The translations under genes were made by a program, and so were the position numbers. Below are positions 12,095 through 26,059 of a DNA stretch of 64,000 bases, one piece after another. Numbering within the stretch: position 1 is the first letter of the stretch; each line of letters starts with the position of its first letter. Below the pieces are notes generated by a model. It had not been told where the DNA came from. It worked only from the letters and a program-made list of their open reading frames with translations, and made no database searches. Source of the DNA: Anoplopoma fimbria (taxonomy: Eukaryota; Chordata; Actinopteri; Perciformes; Anoplopomatidae); assembly GCF_027596085.1 (NCBI RefSeq), contig NC_072449.1, positions 27,365,123 to 27,429,122 on the forward strand, read 5' to 3'.

Positions 12095-15000
12095 TATCTC
12101 ATTAATCCTCGTCGCATTCGCAGCGCATCTTTCTCGGTGTCAACTTTCTTCTGCCACTCTCAGCTTTTCTCTGACTCCACAAATGCAGCTACTCCTCCTC
12201 CTCCTCCACCTCTCTCTCCCTCTCCTCTTTGCCTTTCCTCGTCTCTATTACCTTATCACGGTGGAGATACCTGGGTCCTAAAGCCTGATGTGTGTTACTC
12301 TGAGGTCCTCTGTAAGGATGGGAAGCACAACACACACATGCAAAGTGAGGGCTTTTTGCTTTTTCTTACTTGTTTAAGAGGATTAGAGGGTCATGGCTTG
12401 ATTTTGGGATGGAATCGGGATTTGGGTTAAGACTGTAGCGTGGGGTTGTAAGGTTAGCCTCAGCAACAACACGTGTGTGTATGTGTATGTGTGTGTGTGT
12501 GTGTTCATTGGGATGCAAGTGGATGCTAGGATTGTGGAAAAGCTGCAAATGCAATATCCGCAGTGTGCAGCCAGGTGCAAGAATGAGATGAGAATCTCAT
12601 CGATGCTGCTGCGGGAGGAGGAGAGAAAGCGGGGAGGGTGGTGTTATGCAGTGTCTTTGTGTTCTGTATGTGGTACACCAGAGCGTAGGCAGTGAGATGC
12701 CCCCCAGCGAGGATGACTCCACTTTGTGTCAGCCCTTTCATGTCTGCTTCACCCCGTGACCCACTTTATCTGGCCGGGCTAGCTCACATTAAGATCTCCA
12801 GTCAGAAATAGACTCAAGATGCAAAAAACAATCATCCCTGCTTCTTGTGGCTCATGCTCATTTCGCCTCTTCCCCGGGAGGCCGCGTGGGATAAAGCTCA
12901 GGCATCGCTGGACACCAGCAATCAATGAAATCCACAGGGCTTATGCTGAGTATTTAATGAGGTGCGCTGCTTTTAGCCTCGAATCCCATTCCCCCAGAAC
13001 CGGTTTAACCTTTGGGCTGTTTTTTGTGTGTTTTTGTCGTTGTTGTTGTTTTTGTTTTTCGGGTCTTTCCAGCCAGTCAGCACAGCCGCAAAGCTGCCTA
13101 TCTGATGCTCCATTTGTCTTTGGCTGTCAGAGTGACAAGCGGCCTCACAGTCCATCATGAAGCAGGGATCAATACACTCTCCTTAGTCTGAGCACATCCT
13201 CCCCATCACTCTATTTTCCATCTCTCTCCTTTCGCCCCCCCCTCCCTCAGTGTAAAGGACAGAGAAGGAGATAGGAGGATTGATTTGGTGAGGGGAGTGA
13301 GATGAGGGCACTAATGATATTGCATAGAGTGATACCGACGTATGGCTTTGTTAATGTCAGACATTATATTGATCGCACAATACACATGCAACACAGTCTC
13401 CCTATGATATGGTTGAGTGTTTGAACACAAAGGCATAAAACAGCCTGTGAAGCCTGCAGTAGAATTTCGCTTTCATGGTTTGTTTCAACCTCCAGGTGTA
13501 AGATTTCAAAATATATTGGCACAACATATTAGATATTAGTGACTTCATTCCAATATGTGTTTCAGCAGGACTCACATGCTGTCAGTTTATGAAGGAGGAT
13601 AAAAGAACACTGTCTATAAAATTACATTCATGAACAACTAAGCTGCACTCTTAATTATGTTGATCGAGGTAAACATATTTTTTCTGCATTACGGTCGCAG
13701 TTTAAAACGATTTGAAACAATTTGAAACATGTGGTCAAAGTTGTAAATTGAAACAGTAAAAAACATCATGGTCTGGCTGAAACTGTACTACACTGTAATA
13801 TTTTCCGGCCTAATGAATGAATAATAACTCTGGTTTTAAAGTTGATGCCAACATTTTAGACAAAAGCAAACGGACAAAAACAAAAGAGTCTTTCAGTTGA
13901 TAAAGAGCGGACATGTTCAGCAGGTGATTCTTTTTATTGTCATTTACCAACAGGTTTGCACAACAAAATGCAGATTGGAATCCCATTTTGCTACATAAGA
14001 AAACACAAAGAAAAAAAACTATAGGTTATGTATGTGTGAGTATGTGGCCCTCTCATAGTTGTGGCCCTCCCATTTTTAAGACGAAGGATGTTTTTCCTTC
14101 TAGCCCCCAAATAACCTGCAGTATTTAGTAGTTCTGAAGGCCATAATGATCCATCACTTTCCAAAGAAGGAAAAGTCACAGCCCTTGAGTTTAATAGTTG
14201 AGGCCAATATGTACAATTTAGCAATCATGGTTTAGGAAATGGATAGATGGCTAATTTGGATAAAATAGTTTTTTTCATTTTATTGATGTGTCCATTCCTT
14301 ATGTCACCAAAATGGCATGGTCACCACCATCCACTCCCAACTTTAACTTGTGAGTCTGAGTGTTAAGCCACCGTCTGATGCTGAGGGACTTGTCCCTATA
14401 GGTGAGAATAAGACTCTTATCTCCTCGCCCGTCAATCATTTTCTATAAGCCGATTAGAGAATAATGAGCTAACCGGGGGATTGAAATGACTTCTAGGTGC
14501 AAAGGTAACAACTGCCTTGCAATGAGATGACGGACGGTCCCATGCAGCGTTGTTATATCAGCAGAAACACTTATTAAAATGAACTTTAATTACAACATTC
14601 TTGATTAAATTGAGGATTAAAGCTTCGGGCAAATAAACAAAGCAAGGTTTTCTATTGTTGGAAAGCTTGTGTTTCTTTTTTTCACTTCAGTGGCACTGGT
14701 AGCTGCAACACCCCACCATGAACGGCCACCTCAGCAAACCCTGTGAAAGTGGATGAAGGAGGGAGAGGAGGGGGAGTGTAGTATTAGCAGAAAGCCTGGG
14801 GTGGTAAGTAGCTCAATAGGGAAAACACAGCTAATCCAATACTCACTGAGGAGGGGAAACACAATCACTTTGGAGCTCTGAAACATAATTATTGCTAGTG
14901 AGTGTTCTATCTGTGTGGCTGTCTAATAACATTACGTTTCATTTATTCAATTCAGATATGACGAGAAAAACATGTGCTGAAGTGTCCCGGATGCTCTTCT

Positions 15001-15175
15001 CTCAAACCTGCTGTTGTTTTTCTTTGTGAATATATCGATATTTTAGCAGGAAGTAATCTATTATCTCTGCTACAGACAACGGCTAACAAGAGATCCTGTT
15101 TGTGTGCCAAGCACTTTGGGCTAAATGCAAATGCAGCAGCTCAATCTTCCGTCTGGGTTAGCTGAAGAGGGCTGA

Positions 15176-15277
<102 letters not shown>

Positions 15278-15619
15278 TGTGTGTGCGCGCTGCAGCACAG
15301 CTTTTTTTTTTTTACGCACCACTACAGAGGAAATGCAGCCTTTGTGCCCCAATACATGGAAGAAGTCGGTGGGCTCATGACTCTTTCATTTTTCCTTTTT
15401 TTTCACGAATGTTCTCCCTCCACTCTCTCAGCTCTGAGGGTCTGAATTATTTATCGTACAAAAAGGGGAAGAAATGCAAAGGGATACAAGGACGATCAAA
15501 AGTGGAGAGAGCTCAGCGTGAGATGCACAAATACACCCACACACATTCATATGTCAGCCCCCCCCCCTCCAACCCACACACATGCAGGCTGGTTTACATA
15601 AACACAATCACACACACAA

Positions 15620-15620
<1 letters not shown>

Positions 15621-15686
<66 letters not shown>
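15621..15686. repeat. (CA)33 microsatellite
   Basis: A pure CA run, about 345 bp downstream of the (GT)49 array and complementary to it. Confidence 0.97.
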
Positions 15687-15689
<3 letters not shown>

Positions 15690-15817
15690 ATATGGATGCA
15701 CGGTTCAGTGATGTTAAGTGTCATCGTGCTCGGAGATAGCTTTGGTTTTCTATATTTGGAGTGCTGGTCTGTCTGAATTAACAAGGGAGAGAGACCTAAG
15801 GGAAGGCAGAGAGACAG

Positions 15818-15844
15818 AGAGAAAGAGAGAGAGAGAGAGAGAGG
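15818..15844. repeat. (AG)n purine tract
   Basis: A short GA/AG run inside a longer purine-rich stretch (about 15780-15960). Confidence 0.85.
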
Positions 15845-16519
15845 AGGGGGTGAGGTGTTCTCTGGAGGAGAGAGAGATTAATGTACCAGTGAATTGATTA
15901 CACAGCGAGAGGAGGGGGGGAGACAAAAAGGGATACGCTGTTGAGGAGGAGAGTTTGAGGGGGGACCAACGAGTCAAAACAGTAGCTTGTTGTGATGTCA
16001 ACACCTCCAGCGGGATCACGGTTTCATCACCATGACACCTGAGAAACACCTGTGATTCAAGAATGGCATTCAGGAGGTCGCCCCGACAACTCAGCTGAAT
16101 GAGAGGGTGCCCTTGTTCTAACAGCTGATTCCTCACCGCAGCAGCCTGGGTTTTTCTATTAAATAATTATTTTTTTAAAGAGCATAGCATCCATGAAAGA
16201 TAAAACAGTGTCCATCAAATTATTCTGTTACATGTGATAATGTGATACATGCTGCACTGACATTACAATCATGGCTACTTAATCGATTTTAAAGTTGCAA
16301 TGTCATTATATAACATTAACAAAGAGTGTCAAACTGAAAGGCTTTCGGGTGTCAATACTGAATAAGTCGCCACGTTAAAAGTCACACTCACACAATTAAC
16401 AAAACACATGGTCACACTACTTGATCAATTGCAAACTACTCTACTGCACTTTTTTATTTTTCCAAAGAGGGACGCTGATTGTGTGCTTGCGCTTGAGATG
16501 TGTGTTTGGTGTGTTTTTG

Positions 16520-16680
16520 TACAGTGCATTCATAATGTGTTCCTTCACTTTTACACATTTTGTAATGTTGCAGCTCAAAATTGAGGCCAAACAGTTCACT
16601 CTTAGTTTCATCAGACCAGACATTCTCGTGTCTGACAGGCTTGCTTTTTTTTGAAAACTCCAAGCTTTCATGTGGTTTGC
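16520..16680. mobile_element. decayed Tc1/mariner-like element fragment
   Basis: From 16520, acagtgcattc, then cttcacttttacacattttg, then taatgttgcagctc, matches the terminal repeat of common fish Tc1-like elements as I remember it. The downstream part (agtttcatcagaccagacat, then aaaactccaagctttcatgt) matches text from the transposase-proximal part in reverse orientation. It is heavily decayed. No transposase reading frame remains. Confidence 0.5.
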
Positions 16681-17815
16681 AGAAATATTCAAATACACCA
16701 TTTTAAAATAGAAGAAAATAACAACTGCGTGGTCTTTGCCAAAAACTGGATTGGATTGTCATAAAGTGGGCATGTCTGAGACTCTTGGGTGCCCATAGAA
16801 CCCATTTATGTTCTCATATCTTGCGGGGAGAGGTCGCCCCCGGCCTTGAATATTCTGCCCTAAAAAACTTGGAATTGAGTGTAACTTACATAATTCAGGA
16901 GTTTGCAGATCTTTGTTTGTTAAGGACGAACCTACAAACTTGTTACAGCCACATTTCAAGTCTCAAGGGATAAGTGTTTGATACTCAGAAAACAGATTTT
17001 AGGTGGCGTATCACTTTAATGGCCGGCCAACGTAGAGAACTCTTGAAAGGGAGACCGAGGGAGAGATATGAAGGCTGTTCATGAAAGTGACCACACAAAG
17101 AGTAACAGTCCTGTCCACTTTATTGATGGGACGTCTCCCCCCGTCCCGGGCTCCCTGTGATTGCTTCGGCAGCTCCATCCTGCTGAAATTATTCGCCTGT
17201 CCTCCGTCTCTTTTCGGCGTAGTTGCAGTCAGTTTCTTTCCTCTCTAACATCCATCCTCATGAGGGATGTGCCAGCAGACAGCACACCTCACATTGAACA
17301 AGCCACGACCAGATGGTTAGTGGACTTATGGGGATTTGGTAAACATGCACATTTAGCAAAACGTTAATAATACAAATGTAACATTAAGAGCATTCAGAGA
17401 ATTCAAACAAGTGACAGATGTTTGGATGGTGCCACAACATCATCCACAAAGAGCAAAGTTTAAAGCAATCAGGGTGATTAATGAAATGTTGCATTTACCT
17501 TCTTCCATTTTATTCCTTATGACAAACAAAGCACAGTACAAGGGACCTTGAAGTGATGTGATGTGTGGCAAAGTGATGACTTTATGTTTGGTTTCTCAAG
17601 CTAATGATGCTTATTTTTCACAGTGTTTTCCAAATGTTGTTTTTTATAAGTAATTGTGAAATTGACTTACTATCTGGCAAGCTATATACAGTATATGGAG
17701 TATTTGCTTAGTAGTTACAATTAGAATAATTTTGTTTACATATTTGCTAACAATAGCCCTGTGGCCTTATGATTGTATTTGACTATATTTAGAAATGTTA
17801 TTTAACATTCTGAAC

Positions 17816-18216
17816 ATTAATATAGGAGCAAACAACTATTTGCTATAGTGGAATAATGTCCTCCTGAGCAGCGACTGAAGTCCCTCTCCCTCTGACGGTG
17901 TTGTTATCAGAACTTCTCCTGTCTTTGTTTACATAGCCAGGCCGGCATTGTGTGCTTTTAGTGCATATTGGTGCATGTTAGTGCATGTGAGCGTGCACCA
18001 CTGGCTAGGTCACGGCTGCTGCTCTGCACTGCTGTCATTGCAAAAGAGAAGCACCCATCTTCTGGTTCCTGCTCAGGTATACACTGTAGTATACACTAGC
18101 TTTATCTGGACTTTCACCGTTTTTTGCACTCTCCGCGCTGTTTGCACTGTAAGCGCTGTTTGCACAATTAGATGTGAGCTCCGTCGTCTTGATGAGAGCT
18201 GTTAAGAGGCAATAGA
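17816..18216 (+). repeat. interspersed repeat, copy A
   Basis: It shares attaatatag, then caaacaactatttgc, then ctgctctgcactgct, then cattg/cattc, with 23390-23738 in the same order and orientation. It ends near the shared motif ggcaatag. No open frame or terminal inverted repeats were seen. The family is not recognised. Confidence 0.75.
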
Positions 18217-18539
18217 GACGGTTGAAACAACAAAAACACAAAAGCTGCACAATAAATTAATTTCACCCCAGCTCCCCAATCATGATTGTTTTACGAGACA
18301 AGCACTCTTAGAATTGGCTGGGTATATATATGGATTTAAGGGAAATCTTATTATAGCATACAAAGAGAAAAGGCTGTGTTAAATATAACTAAAGCCAAAA
18401 GGAGAAGCCCTTTCAAAAGCAAAAACATGCAAAGATACAATATTTGAGACTTGAAGGTTCAGTCAGCACACTGGAGAACAAAAAACGAATAGCTTTTTTG
18501 CCACGCTGGCTCTGTTAGTCTGCCAGTTGATCCTCCACT

Positions 18540-18860
18540 TTGGTCACAAACGATTGGATTGATTGCCATGAAATCTTTCACATTAATCTTAGCTCCCCAG
18601 AGGATGGATCTTACTGATTATGGGGACCCCCTGACTTTTCCTCTACAGCCAAATGAATCAGTTGTCCCTTCATCCAAAACTTTGATTTATGACCAAATTC
18701 CAGCAAAATAAAGGGTATTCACATCGGCCTGAGCTGTACTTTGTGCTTGGTGCTAACTAACATATATTAGCATGCTAACAAACACTGTTGAGCATGGTAA
18801 ACATTTTAGCATCAGTTTGATCGCATGTTAGCATGCTGACGTTAGCATTTAGATCGGTGC
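18540..18860. repeat. teleost interspersed repeat with TTAGCATGCTAAC motifs
   Basis: The run gattgccatgaaatctttca, then ccccagaggatggatc, then ccccctgacttttcctcta, is a familiar fish interspersed sequence. It is followed by several copies of tagcatgctaac. Recognition is from memory and no family name is certain. Confidence 0.55.
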
Positions 18861-19116
18861 AGCCTCACAGAGGGCTTTCTGAAAAGAGCCTGCTGAAATT
18901 GTTCTCTGCAGCGTGTAACAAATGTATTTAAATGCCTCATCCAGAGCACAAAGTTCATCTGGAGTTTGATCCACATTTTAGCACGGTGGATAGACACGGA
19001 CAGAGCAGCCTGATGCAGTGCTTCACACCAACAAGGCAAACCGCACTATTTAACTGAGGTCACCACACAAAATTATGATATTACACAACTCTCCTCTGCA
19101 CTCCACATCCAATTGT

Positions 19117-19172
19117 CCTCTCTCTCTCTCTCTCTGTGTCTCTCTCTCTCTCTCTCTCTCTCCCTCTCCCTC
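19117..19172. repeat. (TC)n pyrimidine tract
   Basis: A TC run broken once by gtgtc, then tapering into CCCTCT. Confidence 0.93.
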
Positions 19173-19350
19173 TCATTTGGTGGCCTGTAATAGGTTTTTC
19201 CCAGATGCAGCACATTTGCCCACATCTTCCTCCTTCTATTCATTAACCCCACAGTGAACTGAAACAGCACCTTGTTATGAACATTTAAAAAGGGACTGTG
19301 CCACTAATCAGATCAGACAGCAAGGAAATACCACGGCATACAGTACACAC

Positions 19351-19353
<3 letters not shown>

Positions 19354-19411
<58 letters not shown>
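19354..19411. repeat. (AC)29 microsatellite
   Basis: A pure AC/CA run ending in cccacgcacacacac. Confidence 0.96.
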
Positions 19412-19413
<2 letters not shown>

Positions 19414-20954
19414 ACGCACACACACATTTACATAGAGTATGCACTTGCACTGCGTTTGAGAGTTTCTGCAGGATTTTTGTATAATGAAGTTGGTGGTAAA
19501 TAATGAAATAAATGCTTGAGTGGCCATTTAAGGGATGAGATGTGCAAAGTGAGAGGGAGCCTTGATGAAGAAGGCGCTCGAGTAATTTGAGCATTACTGT
19601 AGTGGGATGGAGGAAGACAGGGTGAGGGAGAGAAAAACAGCCAAGGAGAGAGGAGGAGAGATGGAGGACAGGATGGGGGTCTCATGCTTTCTGGTCAGTT
19701 AAAGTGATTAATTCCCTCCTGCAGAGATGGTGATGGTGGTGGTGGGAGTTGGGGAGCTTTGGTTAATGGAGCCAGATTAAGGATAACGGTCTGTAAAGGA
19801 CTCAAAGAGGCTGAGAACATCCAGAAGAGAGAGGAGAGGAGGAGACAGAGAGTCAGATGCAGAGGACATTGAGCGATGAAACCCAGAGACGATCTGTGAG
19901 TGGAAGAATGGAGAAAACAATAGAGTGACAGAGCATTTTCAAGTATAGGGAGCAATAAAGGCTTTTGTGGGAACTTTCAAATCTTGCTCCTGTGTGTTTT
20001 TTCCGCCCCATAAATCCTTTCTGGTAGAATACACAGAGTACAGCTCCTTGTTAAAGGGACAGGCCAACATTTTGTTAAATATGCAACATAACTTACAGAG
20101 TTAGGTGACCATATTGATCTCTGTGTTTTCCAGCTCTTGTTTAACAAAGCAAAGTATGTAAGTGTGGGGAAAATAATTTGAGGTTTTGCATTGTTGCACT
20201 GTGTTCATAACTGTGAACCAATCTCAACTGACTCTTGGATGGTTAGGCTCTCTACGAGTGTGTTTCTTTAACTGATCCAAGTCCAAGTATTTTTTCCTGG
20301 CTGGTGGTGTTTTCCTGACTATGAAACTTCCACAATAAATATCAAAGTTTTGTTGCTCCATTCTGGTCTCACCATTTTTGCACTGATGCTCAGCAGTTTA
20401 ACAGACAAAAATCCCTAAATTTCTTCTTCATCAATAGCCTCGGTGGACCAGAAAGCCTCTGTGTCATAAACATTTTCAGTCACAGGTGATAATATTGGCA
20501 GTATAATATTAAATTGGTTGTATCACTTACATGCTCGATGTGTAACCCACAAAACTGCATGCAACAGAGGAGGAAATCAATACTGGGAAATGTAGTACGG
20601 AGCAGTAGTTGAAGGAGCAGGCTGAAGCAAAGAGGGAACCATAACCCTGCAACAAATCATGATACAAATAGCTCCAGGAATACTGAATTTTACCGAAGGA
20701 ATTTCTCCCTACATTGCTTTGATCAAAGTTACCATGATGGTGCAAATTAAGCTACTTCAATCCATGAATAATGAAATGCAACTGCAGTTATAACTAAATG
20801 TAAATGCATCTTTCTGTCTCTCTGCACACCCTGCAATGTTTTTTTTTTTGTATCCATCCCTTTTATGACCCTCTATGCAGCAGCATTCATTGGGGACACA
20901 TCCATGTGACGTCATCCCCCGACAGGAATTTCTGGTCGGACAGGGAGCGCAGAG

Positions 20955-20972
20955 AGAGAGAGAGAGAGAGGG
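20955..20972. repeat. short (GA)n tract
   Basis: A GA run in a purine-rich stretch (about 20940-21210). Confidence 0.8.
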
Positions 20973-21725
20973 AGTGGAGGCGTAAAGGGGGAGAGAAATG
21001 AGGAATGAGAACATTACGCATTGGGTCGCACTCTGGCAGAGGGAGATTTTAAGTGAAATGCTTTCCTATGGAAGAGACACAGAGAGGGGTTGGTAGAGAA
21101 AGTGGGACGACTTGCCAGTCTAATTGTCTCCAAAAACAGAGAGAGGAGTGAGAGGGGGACATGATGGGGCAGCAGAGAAAGTGAAGGACACACAGAGGAA
21201 AGAGCTGGCAGTGAGACGGGGCTGCTTCTGGATGTGGAGCGGGGCAGAAGGAGGTTGTAGTGAGAGGAGTTGGCAGGGTTTTTTACCAGCGTGGCCCTCA
21301 CGCTGACGGACTTGTTGTCCTGAAGGCCTGAATGATTTATTAAAGTGAGGAGTGCTAGAGAAGAGGGCAGCCAGGCGGGCTCTGATTAACTAGGGGAGCG
21401 AGGGAGGACAAGCACTCCTCTATTATTCATTACTCCACAGGAGCGCAGAGAGGGAGCAAGGCTAGAATGAACGAAGTAGGGAAAGACAGAAAGAAACAAA
21501 AGTGGAGTGGACATTTTTGTCGGCTGTTGTTCCCCCCTTTTTTTAATTCATTAGTTTTTTGTAGTTTGCTCTGTTTGCCTATTTTTGCCCTTGGTGCAAG
21601 GCTCACTCAGTAAAGATCTGTTTCTGCAGGGCCACAGATCTGTCTGCCTACCTCAGTGTCTGAGCGAGAAGAGAGCATGCGTGCAAAAAATGTAGGCTGA
21701 ACACATGTGCACACACGCAACAAAA

Positions 21726-21726
<1 letters not shown>

Positions 21727-21792
<66 letters not shown>
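21727..21792. repeat. (CA)33 microsatellite
   Basis: A pure CA run. Confidence 0.97.
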
Positions 21793-21794
<2 letters not shown>

Positions 21795-23389
21795 ATATCC
21801 CTTCAAGGCAGTTTGTTGGCTGTCACATACGATGCTCTCAAATATAGCGAGACATCAGTCCAGTTCTGTCTTGACTGTTGCAAAACAGACATGCAGCAGG
21901 ATCACATCACATGCAGCAGAATCACATCCGTCACCCAACTGTTGTCGCAGCCATGTAGAGCCACAAAAAAAACATACACACATACACACACTTGTTTGTT
22001 GTCCCTAAATAATGAAACACAGCTCCATGTTGAGATCACATTAGAAGACTTCCCCGCCTCCGGTCTGACTGAACCAATCTCTTCAGAAGTATAACTGAGA
22101 GGGGAGTCTGTTCAATACTTAAAAGGCAAAGAACATACAACATTGATGACTTGTGGGTCCACTGGTTGCCTTCTTAAGACAGAGGCATCGTAAACCTACA
22201 GTCATGTCTGCAACAATATCTGTGTGCATGGATACCACAGGGTATTTCCAATTTTTGTATATTTTATCTCTTTATTCACTAATAATAATATGAAATAAAC
22301 TGCTCCTTTTAAATACTGTCTCTCCCTCTTTTTGTCGCCATCAGCACACATTTCAGGTCGTAACAGTTGATTCTCCTGGCTGTCAGTCAGGACAGGTGTA
22401 ATGGAGCACATTTGATTCGGTTGAGTGGTTTATAGATTATCCTTGCGTTCCTCTGGCACGTATCCCATCAGACAGAAAATTGCGAGCTGCGCTCAGAAAA
22501 GGTATTTCCATTCCCTCTATCACACTTTATTTCTCTTCTTTCAATTTTGCCCTCCTGCTATGTCATTGTCTCAGCCCTACTATCTCTGTGTAGAGCCTCC
22601 CCAGCCCTGTTCTTCACCTCATGTCTATAAAGCCCATCTGCTCTTAGTGCTCTTATGTTTTTATTTGACAGCAACAGCGGTTGAGGGCCTTCCCGTCACG
22701 TCAAGTGGAGGTTTTCAGACCCTGATGGGCCAAAGAGGCTGGCTCCGATAATGGCCACAATTGCTGAAATCGCAGTGTGTATGTGTGTAGGTGGGGCTGC
22801 TGGTGGTGGTGGAGGTGGGGGGGGAGGCAGAATTGGAAGCAGTGAGGAGAATAAGAATACGATGTGAATGAAAATGTGCAACCACGCTGCAGACTGGGCA
22901 AGTAACCGCACTCCTCCGCTACCCCGAACCAGCTGGCTACAGACTACGTCAATAACAGTTCATTTTGCTCCATCGTGGTTATAATGGGGTTTCAATGAGG
23001 CATCAAATGAGTTCTGCTTGAACAGAATCACTGTTCAGCACAAAACTCTTCACCGCTGCAGTTTTTTCTCCAGTGCAGGCAGTGCAGTCAAAAGGGCAAC
23101 AGGGAGAGAGGGGCCCAAGGAAAATGTGCATTTGTGGTTTGCAGGCAGGAGAGTGTCTGAGACTCACTGATCGGAAAAATTGAAAAGTCCTGTATACGAT
23201 GCAAAGCAATCTAATGTGACAACTGTGCTCTTAGAGAGAAGCCATGATTATATTTTTTGTTTCAATAAGAAACATTAAAAAATGAAAAAGTTATTGTGCC
23301 GCTGTATTGTCGTGGATTGCATTAGATTGTGTTTTTTGCAGCAAATACTCAAATATTTAAGATGAGGTTCTAGATTTGATATTCAAAGC

Positions 23390-23738
23390 ATTAATATAGC
23401 ATCAAACAACTATTTGCCATGTAAAGATATAGTTGAATAACGTCTTGCTGAGAAGAGAACAAAGTCGCTCTCGATCTGTGTATGTTGCTTTCCGAGCTTT
23501 TCCATTCTTTGTTGACATACTTTTACTGCATGTTTCTAGTGAGCATGCCCCAATGGTTGGCTCATGGTCGCTGCTCTGCACTGCTCTCATTCGGCGGTTA
23601 CAGCCAACTGACGCTTCCCCCTCAGGTAAACACAGTTAGCTCTAACAGCACTTTTGCAGTAGTTTGCACTGTTAGTGCTGACAGCACTGTTAGCTGCAAG
23701 CCGCCTGCTCAGCCATTGAGGGGCAATAGCAATCAAAA
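23390..23738 (+). repeat. interspersed repeat, copy B
   Basis: Second copy of the 17816-18216 repeat, same orientation, shorter and diverged. It carries extra cagttagctc/cactgttagtgc motifs near its 3' end. Confidence 0.75.
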
Positions 23739-25033
23739 AATGTATTTAGCTTGTGTCCCTTCAAACCAAAGCAATGTCTACTCACCATTGCACTCATTTT
23801 GATAAGAATAGTTTAAAGAGGTCTGCAGAGGCAGAATCTCAAGTTATTCACAATAAAAGATTACAGAAAAGCCAGAAAGATGTTAAATGTTAAATGTTAT
23901 TGTAATCTCCCATATCCTTTTAATCATCTTGTGACCCTCATGTTGGTAACCACTGATTTATGTGACTGCAACTCATCTCATAAACCAAAGAGTTACTTTA
24001 CAGAAATTGTGAACAATCCATCATGAAAACGGAAGAAATTGATTTCCCTCCATGCAAATAATCATATTCAATCTGATGAAATTACTATTTTCTTCCTTGA
24101 AACCCGCTGAATTAAATAACAGTGGTATAAGTCACATTGCCTCACCTCCCTGGTCGCGCCGTTGAAGAAATATAATGTTTTATGAATAAAGATGAGACTG
24201 AACATGGCGTTTTGCAGTGCATGCTCCTTTTCTTCGCCATGGCCTTCTAGCCAAGGCCAAGAGGAGATCTGTTTCAGCCGAACATTATGTATGCTGCCAC
24301 GGACCGGTGGACAGTTCAGTCCACTTTAAACCATCTGAATTATTCACCACGATATGTGAAACACTTTGTTAGCTCACCACAGTAAATTGTGTGTGTGTGT
24401 TCGTCTCTGTGTATGTCATCATCATTACATGTTTTTATAATCTACATAAAACTGAAAAAAAACAAAGAAACATTAAACAGCTTCAAACAATGCTGACACT
24501 TAACGTCCTCAGGGATTGTGACGAAGCACACAAACGTAGGTGTTTTTTTAATACCAGTGGGGTAGAGATAGTCTGCAGATCAAAAGGCTTGAGTCAGACT
24601 TAATTAAAAAAATGATTAATCATGGGTGTAGTTTTTTTTTGTAATTACCCTTATGCATAATAGTGCAGCTAATTGATTCATTAAGAATCACAGCAGTCCC
24701 TGGGATGGTGTAGAAGAGGAGGAGAGGGAGAAAGAAAATGAGAATAAATATAACTTCAAAGAGGAAGAAACAAAGTATTAACAAGGTTTAATGTAACGCA
24801 CAAGATAGAGGACTGATGCTGCACAAAACAGCCTCAATAAATGGTTCTTTACTATATATTAGTTTTTATTTAGCTCGTAGCGTTGACAGATGAATATGTG
24901 TTGAATTCATACTTGATTATACAGTGTCATCTGCTGGTTGGTAAGGGACATTTCACATTTCTCATTTTAAGCCACAAACCCACGACCCTAACAGACGATT
25001 TCACTGGAAACCAAGAAACATGTGACTTATGTA

Positions 25034-25039
25034 TTTATT
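25034..25039 (-). promoter_or_regulatory. ppp1r13l: candidate poly(A) signal of ppp1r13l
   Basis: AATAAA on the minus strand, about 1.0 kb below the stop codon at 26060. I saw no earlier AATAAA on this strand. It would give a 3' UTR of about 1 kb. Confidence 0.5.
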
Positions 25040-26059
25040 GAGTATTTAAACATTTGGTCACTGTGTTCCCCTTAAGAGGGGTTACAGGTTAAGTGCACAG
25101 CAGTCCCTATCAACAAAACTGAAAACTACTAAAAACACTAAACAAATGCCTCACCAAACATTCACTGTGAATACGAACACATACACCAAATAAAGACCAC
25201 TTTCTCTTCCAAAGAGGTTAATTCATATGGGCATCTTGACGGACATACATTGTGTATACGAACTAGAGCCAAGTAGAAACCAGCCAGATGCAGTTACGTT
25301 CCTGCTGTGGCTGATTTAAAAAATAAGTAAAGTCTGCAGCCACATTGGTAGAAAAACACTTAAACATCACTCTTCAAAAATAATATGTGGTAGAATCACA
25401 AGGGTGGTTTATAGTAGGCTCCATCGGATACAACTTTATGCAAAAACAGTGACATGTACATAGAGTACATTTTTAGAAATATCACAAAAAGAATAAAAAC
25501 ATCTGCTCCAGTAATGAGAAGGTTGATTTAGCTCTGATAGGAACAGCTCTTTTCTAAATGGAGCAACCACGAGCCGTGTTTGTTGACAGCACACAGCTAC
25601 ATTGACCTCACTGAACTGAACAACCAACAGCCACTGTTTGCATTCTGATTACCAACCAGCCAACGTGTCACAAATATCAACGTCTGACTGGAACACAGCA
25701 GGTAATATGAACCTTTTGTAACCTTTGGATGGACGGGCACAGCTGGACAGAAGAGGTTACGCACAGTACAGAGATGTAGCTTTACTAGAAGAAGAAAAAA
25801 TATCCCACAGCAGAGCCAGTACAAATGAAGTGTTCCAGAAAGATGTATCCTTGTCAGTGAGGCGAAAAATGAATACTGAGACTTCTCCTTCAGCTCTCCT
25901 TGACTGACCATCATGAGATCAAAACCATTTCCCATGCTCTGCAGCAACACAGGCTTTTTTTACTCACACAGACACAGTCCTATAACAGCAGTGTGAAGCT
26001 GTAGAGCACAGTGTTCAACACAGTCCTCTGCACCACTTTGACCATCAGCAAGAGACCAC

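Noticed and set aside
11936..12430. 164-codon plus-strand open frame
   Set aside because: Low-complexity Ser/Pro/Leu from a pyrimidine-rich stretch with a 12-bp repeat. No conserved domain or splice structure.
15750..16136. 128-codon minus-strand open frame beginning MRNQLLEQGH
   Set aside because: The first part looks protein-like, but it runs into CTC/TCT simple sequence and matches no family that I know.
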